Below are positions 40,900-64,000 of a stretch of DNA of 64,000 nucleotides, piece after piece; the first letter of the stretch is position 1, and the number at the start of each line of letters is the position of its first letter. The translations under genes and the position numbers were made by a program. The notes beneath the pieces are model-generated. The model saw only the letters and a program-made list of their open reading frames with translations. It had not been told where the DNA came from and searched no databases. Location of the stretch: the NCBI GenBank assembly GCA_902729315.2, contig LR746269.1, forward strand, positions 5,487,501 through 5,551,500, read 5' to 3'. Source of the stretch: Spirodela intermedia. Its lineage: Eukaryota; Streptophyta; Magnoliopsida; Alismatales; Araceae.

Positions 40900-41293
40900 A
40901 TGTTTATGGGGTCTGGTTTAGTGGTTAAGGGCTTAAAATAAAATGAGAAGGTTCCTCTAGATCGATGTGAGAGAGAGAGAGAGAGAGAGAGGATGATGTT
41001 TATGGGGTCTGGTTAAGTGGTTAAGGTCTTAAAATAAAATGAGAAGGTTCTCGTAGATAGATGAGAGCGCTACCTGTTCCGGCCACCGCCCACGACATCT
41101 CTCGCCGTCGGCGACCACGTGACGAGTCCGACAGGCGAAGCTCACGACCCCTGCCTTCGCCCACAAGCATATTACGCAGGGCTCTCTATCGGCCACGTCA
41201 ACCCCTTCCCCTTCCACTTCCTCTTCTTCTTATTCTTGCCCTTCCCAGACAGGCGGCACAGCCGGATCAGCAAAGCTTCTGAGAAGAGCGGCC
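40309..41293. other. Divergent spacer between DUF1068 and the lipocalin gene
   Basis: This is the shared promoter region, GC-rich at 40310-40640 and then occupied by local tandem repeats at 40662-41064. No gene was recognised. Confidence 0.5.
40662..41064. repeat. Nested local tandem repeats between DUF1068 and the lipocalin gene
   Basis: Two sets are visible. A 127-bp period joins similar blocks starting at 40662 and 40789 (shared CAGGGTTT and CTCCTGGCCCAC). A 96-bp period joins nearly identical blocks at 40895 and 40991, which share GGATGATGTTTATGGGGTCT and GGTTAAG...CTTAAAATAAAATGAG. GA runs at 40857-40895 and 40969-40990 sit at the unit junctions, suggesting slippage or unequal exchange at the microsatellites. 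Confidence 0.85.
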
Positions 41294-41958
41294 ATGGCGG
41301 AGAAGAAAGAGATGGAAACGGTGAAAGGCCTGGATCTGGAGAGGTACATGGGGAGATGGTACGAGATCGCCTCGTTCCCGTCGAGGTTTCAGCCCAAGAA
41401 CGGCACTGGCACGCGGGCCACCTACACGCTCAACGCCGACGGCACGGTCCACGTGCTCAACGAGACCTGGAGCGGCGGAAAGAGGGGCTTCATCGAGGGC
41501 AGCGCCTACAAGGCAGATCCCAACAGCGACGAGGCTAAGCTCAAGGTCAAGTTCTACGTTCCCCCCTTCCTCCCCATCTTCCCCGTCGTCGGAGATTACT
41601 GGGTTCTCTTCATCGACGACGACTACCAGTACGCCCTAATCGGCCAGCCCAGCCGCCGCTATCTCTGGGTATGCCCCCTCTTCTACATCTGCTTCTTCTC
41701 TCTCCTCTCTCTCTCTCTCTTTCTCTCTCTCTCTTCTTCTTTGAGGAAAATTTCATGGTGGCGGTGGTGTAGATACTGAGCAGGAGAACCCAGCTGGACG
41801 AGGAGGTGTACAACCAGCTGGTGGAGAAGGCCAAAGAGGTGGGGTACGACGTGGGGAAGCTCCACAAGACGCCGCAGCTGGATCCGCCGCCGGAGACGGC
41901 GGAGAGCCCCAAGGACACGGTGGGACTCTGGTGGTTCAAATCGCTGCTCGGCAAGTAG
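41294..41958 (+). CDS. TIL: Temperature-induced lipocalin (TIL)
   Basis: Exons 41294-41668 and 41773-41958 (GT-AG) give 186 aa, the normal TIL length. The protein is a single lipocalin barrel. GRWYEIASFPSRFQ is the first structurally conserved region with the G-x-W motif, and DYWVLFIDDDYQYALIG and RRYLWILSR provide the second and third regions. There is no signal peptide; plant TILs lack one and associate with the plasma membrane, protecting it during heat, cold and oxidative stress. The short tail ends WWFKSLLGK. The single intron follows YLW and contains CT repeats. PICKLE lies convergent downstream. Identification is secure. Confidence 0.95.
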
Positions 41959-43015
41959 ACGCGCCGCGCCAGAAGGCGGCGGCGCTGGTCTTCCGTCTCT
42001 GTAAATAAACATGGAAGCGAAATAAAGAAGACGCCACTTCGTGGAAGAATCATCAGTTTTGCAGGAATCGTAAGCTGTTCATGGGGTTTGACTTTCCCCC
42101 CTGCTAGGAGAAGAACCACCATGGCTGAATGAAAGCCCTCTTTGCCTGTTTTCATGCATTTCCTTAAACTGTGCATGCCTGCTTCTGTTCGAAGGAAGAA
42201 GATGAAGAAAAATCATCGAAGCGGATTGATGATGATCAGCTAGAACTGGAATAGGCCAGCTCGTCCAATGTCAACCGAGATAACTTAACCATCCGAGCTT
42301 ATCAAGCTCGGATAGCTGAGTGACCTACGTGTCCCCTGGCTTAGGATAAACTCGAATGACGTTGCTTAACTCAACTTTTCCCCAGTCCGCTTCACCTGTC
42401 ATACTAAAAATGTTGTTGACTCAGTTTGACCGAGAGAGAGGGAGGAGAGAGAGAGAGAGAGAGAGGTGAGGCGACGTAATTATTCTTAACTGGTTGCTAA
42501 ACTGGCCTAGAAGTGTTCTGCTTTTCACTAATCCAAAACCCAAAAAGGGAAATAAATACCAGACCTAACACATTCAGCTGGCAGTCGTTGGAATTAGAAG
42601 TGTCCCAAAATTAGTACTTTATGGGCACCTGCCGAAGCACGGGGAGACGACCTGCATTTTGTCCTGAAATGGCAAAATGTTCCTCATCAGGCGAAGGGGG
42701 AAGAACCCTGGCCTTGCGTTCCCTTCTAGAAAGCCTCGCAATCCGCCATCTCTTTCTGATGTCTGGCGAGGGTGAGGGTTCGGAGCTCTCTCTCTCTCTC
42801 TCTCTGGGTTGTTGCCGGGCCCAATTCATCAAAGAAAGAAAAACAAGCTATAGGGCATCTTTCGATTAAGCAAAACCTCCGAGGAGACGTCTTCAGATCC
42901 ATACTGGCAGAGGTTGAAAGAGGAGAGGCGGCGTCTCGGGTTAGACGCAATTGAAAACCTGTACAAAACTCGAACACTTTGTCGTCGTTAGGGCAACAAA
43001 GATCCACACACCTGT
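41959..43015. other. Convergent 3' spacer between the lipocalin and PICKLE genes
   Basis: About 1 kb with GA runs at 42434-42465 and a CT run at 42786-42805. It holds both 3' UTRs. The open frames here show no domain. Confidence 0.5.
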
Positions 43016-61897
<18,882 letters not shown>

Positions 61898-63583
61898 GGT
61901 TCCTTCCACTCCTAACTCTGTCTCTTCGCTACGTGAAGGAAGGGAAGCCGATGAGCTTTCTACGACTTCGCCGCTGTCCTCCCGCCGACGGCATTAGATC
62001 GTGCTGATCCTCCGCCGCGGGAGTGGCTCCGGCACCGCCTCCGACCAACGCCTAGTGAAAGACTACCGCTGTTGCGAAAGGCGAAAGCAAGTTGGCCGGT
62101 ATCGATTTTAATTTTTTCCCCTTTTCCCATTTTCCCATTTTTATAACCATTCTTATTCGCCAAAATGATAACGACGTGATGATGGTTTTCCGTCCGTCCA
62201 TCTAGTGAATCCAATCAATCAATATCGTCCATATAATGTTGCCTCCTTCGACTCTCATCCAACGGCTCCTGTTAAGCCACAGTAATCCCTCGACGGTTAG
62301 CACGAGAGCTCGTCCACGTGGAACTGTCGTCGGCAGTGGGGCCCCTTCCACCGTTGACTTCCCACCAACACACCCTTTCCTGTTCCTCGTCCATTTTTGC
62401 CCATCTTTCTTCAGCTCAAGCCTCTATCCATGCTAGTGTTTATACTAATTTTAATAAAATAGTCAATTTTTGGCACCATAAATATAACTAGATAGATCGT
62501 AAGCTTAGACCATATATATGACCAAAAAAGCATATATAAGAGATCCATGGTAATACTAATTTTGTCTATGTTCACTCGTATAACACATATGCCTTGTGCA
62601 TGAGAATGTACACGATTAATTACATCACATGATATGATTCCAGCTATGTTTCAGATATTTTCCTTTTTTATTGATATTTATTTATTTACTAAAGAAGGAA
62701 CTATACTAAAAAAATAACTTAAAAATCGAATTGACTTTTTAATCGTAGAACTTATCACGCAGCTAGTGTAGTTGAGAGAAATAAAATGCACTAATTATTC
62801 GACAATATTTATATTTATGTATGTGTGATACTATAATCAAATGTATGTATAAACCAAAAAAATAATTATATTAGACATCCATGATACCAATGATGCTGTC
62901 AATTTGAGCATCACGCATATAATTCCAACAAATGGCAGTCTTAAGATGTTTTTTTGTTTTTTCATACATTTTCCATTTTTTCGTTGATATTTATTTATTT
63001 GCTAAAAAAGTAACTTAAAGCTAGAGTTTGACTTTCTCTCGTACGACTTGTCACGAAGTTAGAGTAGTTATGGCAAATAATATGCACAGATTGTCGTAGA
63101 TATAAATGTAGTCAACTTTCTCTCATACAATGTTTCTATAAATGTATGCTAATATACTAGATTATTGTACTTTATGCCATTTATTACCATAAAAGTGCAT
63201 TTACAAAAGATATATTATACGACTAATGTAGTCAATTTCGTCATCACGCACGTTGTTTATACAAAATATCAAAGTAGCTGACATGTTCCAAAGATATTAT
63301 TTTTGAGAAATAAAGCCACGTAAATGTAATTAATTTATATTCGTTTATTTATTAATCTTATTTATGAAAAAAAAGGAGCTATAGTCGAGCATTTTATCAT
63401 AGATCTTATCACGAAATTAATAAAGTTATGGCGAATAACGGGTACAAATTATCCGACAATATTTCTATAAATGTCCGACTTTGACTTTCTGTGGACGGGC
63501 CGGGGGTTGGACTCATTTCCCCCTTGTCGGGTGAGGTGGTACGAGACACGTGTGGCCGAGGAGGGGAAGCGATCGTGCTGGAG
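61898..63583. other. Divergent promoter spacer between PICKLE and the right-edge gene
   Basis: The first 500 bp are GC-rich and hold the PICKLE leader and promoter. From about 62440 to 63480 the DNA is AT-rich and made of diverged tandem repeats. No gene was recognised. Confidence 0.55.
62560..63480. repeat. Three diverged tandem repeat units, about 300-360 bp each
   Basis: Landmarks recur in the same order. CTTRTCACG occurs at 62751, 63047 and 63405. TTGATATTTATTTATTT occurs at 62671 and 62984, with a weaker match near 63340. Each unit also has a TCGAC/CGTAGA-type stretch, GTAGTTRTGGCRAATAA and GACAATATTTMTAWAAATGT or a similar end. Divergence is high, so the array is old. No terminal repeats or open frames suggest an autonomous transposon. 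Confidence 0.7.
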
Positions 63584-63603
63584 CTTCTAAAATGTTCTGG
63601 AAG
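63584..63603 (+). promoter_or_regulatory. Heat-shock element (gapped) upstream of the right-edge gene
   Basis: CTTCT AAAAT GTTCT GGAAG gives nTTCn, a skipped unit, then nTTCn nGAAn in the correct 5-bp phase. This is a gapped heat-shock-factor site 126-145 bp before the start codon at 63729. A CACGTG G-box is at 63547-63552. Confidence 0.6.
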
Positions 63604-63728
63604 TTATGTCTTCCTCTTCCTCCCCAAGAAATCGTTTTATTGCGCCTAGGCGAGGGAGAAAGAAGGGTGGAGTCGAGTTATTTCAATTTCCTCGGAAAAG
63701 GAGTTGACGGTCCTGTGGAAAGAAGGCG

Positions 63729-64000
63729 ATGGCAACGAGGACAACAGTTCGGCTCGCGAGGTCGGCCTGCGCTTCCGCGAGGGCCAGCCGCCGCTCCTCA
63801 CCGCATCTCCAGTCCGCCAGTCCCTGTTCTTTCGCTGCGGCGCATCATGGCTCTGGTGTGGGCAGCGTTAGTCCGCCCGTGCCGTCCTCTGGAAGAAGAG
63901 AGCTCGTGTATGGCTTGTGCTCAGGTGGCGGGTGCCGCGGTGGTTTGCTGGCGCGGCAGTTCCATTCCACTACTCCTTCCCAGTCCAGCTACAACAATGC
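63729..64000 (+). CDS. N-terminal part of a protein with a mitochondrial-type presequence; possibly a mitochondrial ClpB/HSP100 chaperone
   Basis: The frame opens at ATG 63729 and runs off the right edge after 90 codons without a stop. The start MATRTTVRLARSACASARAS is rich in Arg, Ser and Ala with no acidic residue, as expected for a mitochondrial targeting peptide. Near the end, LARQFHSTTPSQSSYNN resembles the segment just before the mature part of plant mitochondrial ClpB (CLPB4-type) chaperones as I remember them. A heat-shock element upstream fits a heat-inducible chaperone. The conserved Clp N domain would lie beyond the window, so the family call is tentative; a DnaJ or other mitochondrial protein is also possible. 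Confidence 0.5.
   Translation, partial: MATRTTVRLARSACASARASRRSSPHLQSASPCSFAAAHHGSGVGSVSPPVPSSGRRELVYGLCSGGGCRGGLLARQFHSTTPSQSSYNN

Overview
This is nuclear DNA of a flowering plant. Every protein-coding gene I could assemble is a spliced plant gene with GT-AG introns (three exceptions are noted). Intergenic DNA and UTRs are full of GA/CT microsatellites, and cytosolic, nuclear and presumed mitochondrial proteins are all encoded. The GC-rich 3' exons and abundant GA repeats would fit a monocot or another early-diverging angiosperm, but I cannot name the species. I see no prokaryotic-type operon, virus, CRISPR array or intact transposon. I rebuilt each gene by hand from splice sites and reading phase, guided by remembered protein families; no alignment was run.

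Layout, left to right: (1) the last 43 codons of a gene ending in a double-stranded-RNA-binding domain (to 134); (2) MCM5, 19 exons, + (1894-6379); (3) a WDR76/DRS1-like WD40 gene, 4 exons, - (7120-9561), convergent with MCM5; (4) ribosomal protein eL39, 2 exons, - (11013-11301); (5) a short SHINE-type AP2/ERF factor, + (13094-13707); (6) callose synthase of the CALS5 type, 42 exons, - (14671-28384); (7) an ABHD17-like serine hydrolase, + (30785-32840); (8) tRNA-Gly(GCC), - (33297-33367); (9) a type-B response regulator, 6 exons, + (34997-38018); (10) a small DUF1068 membrane protein with a 24-nt microexon, - (38599-40122); (11) a temperature-induced lipocalin, + (41294-41958); (12) the CHD3 remodeller PICKLE, 30 exons, - (43016-61897); (13) the start of a gene with a mitochondrial-type presequence behind a heat-shock element, + (63729 to the right edge), possibly a mitochondrial ClpB chaperone.

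The genes are not one pathway; this is ordinary gene-dense plant euchromatin. One local link is suggestive: MCM5 and the neighbouring WDR76-like gene both carry E2F-type sites near their starts, fitting shared S-phase expression. The joined exons stay in frame throughout: MCM5 gives 727 aa, CALS5 1928 aa and PICKLE 1374 aa, close to the usual family lengths.

I found no undescribed multi-gene system. The best leads are a non-canonical GA-AG junction in CALS5, two GC-AG introns with unusual donors, the DUF1068 microexon, a marked local excess of the hexamer GTTGAC/GTCAAC, GA tracts that run almost into start codons, and several diverged tandem repeats of about 75-350 bp that match no transposon I know.
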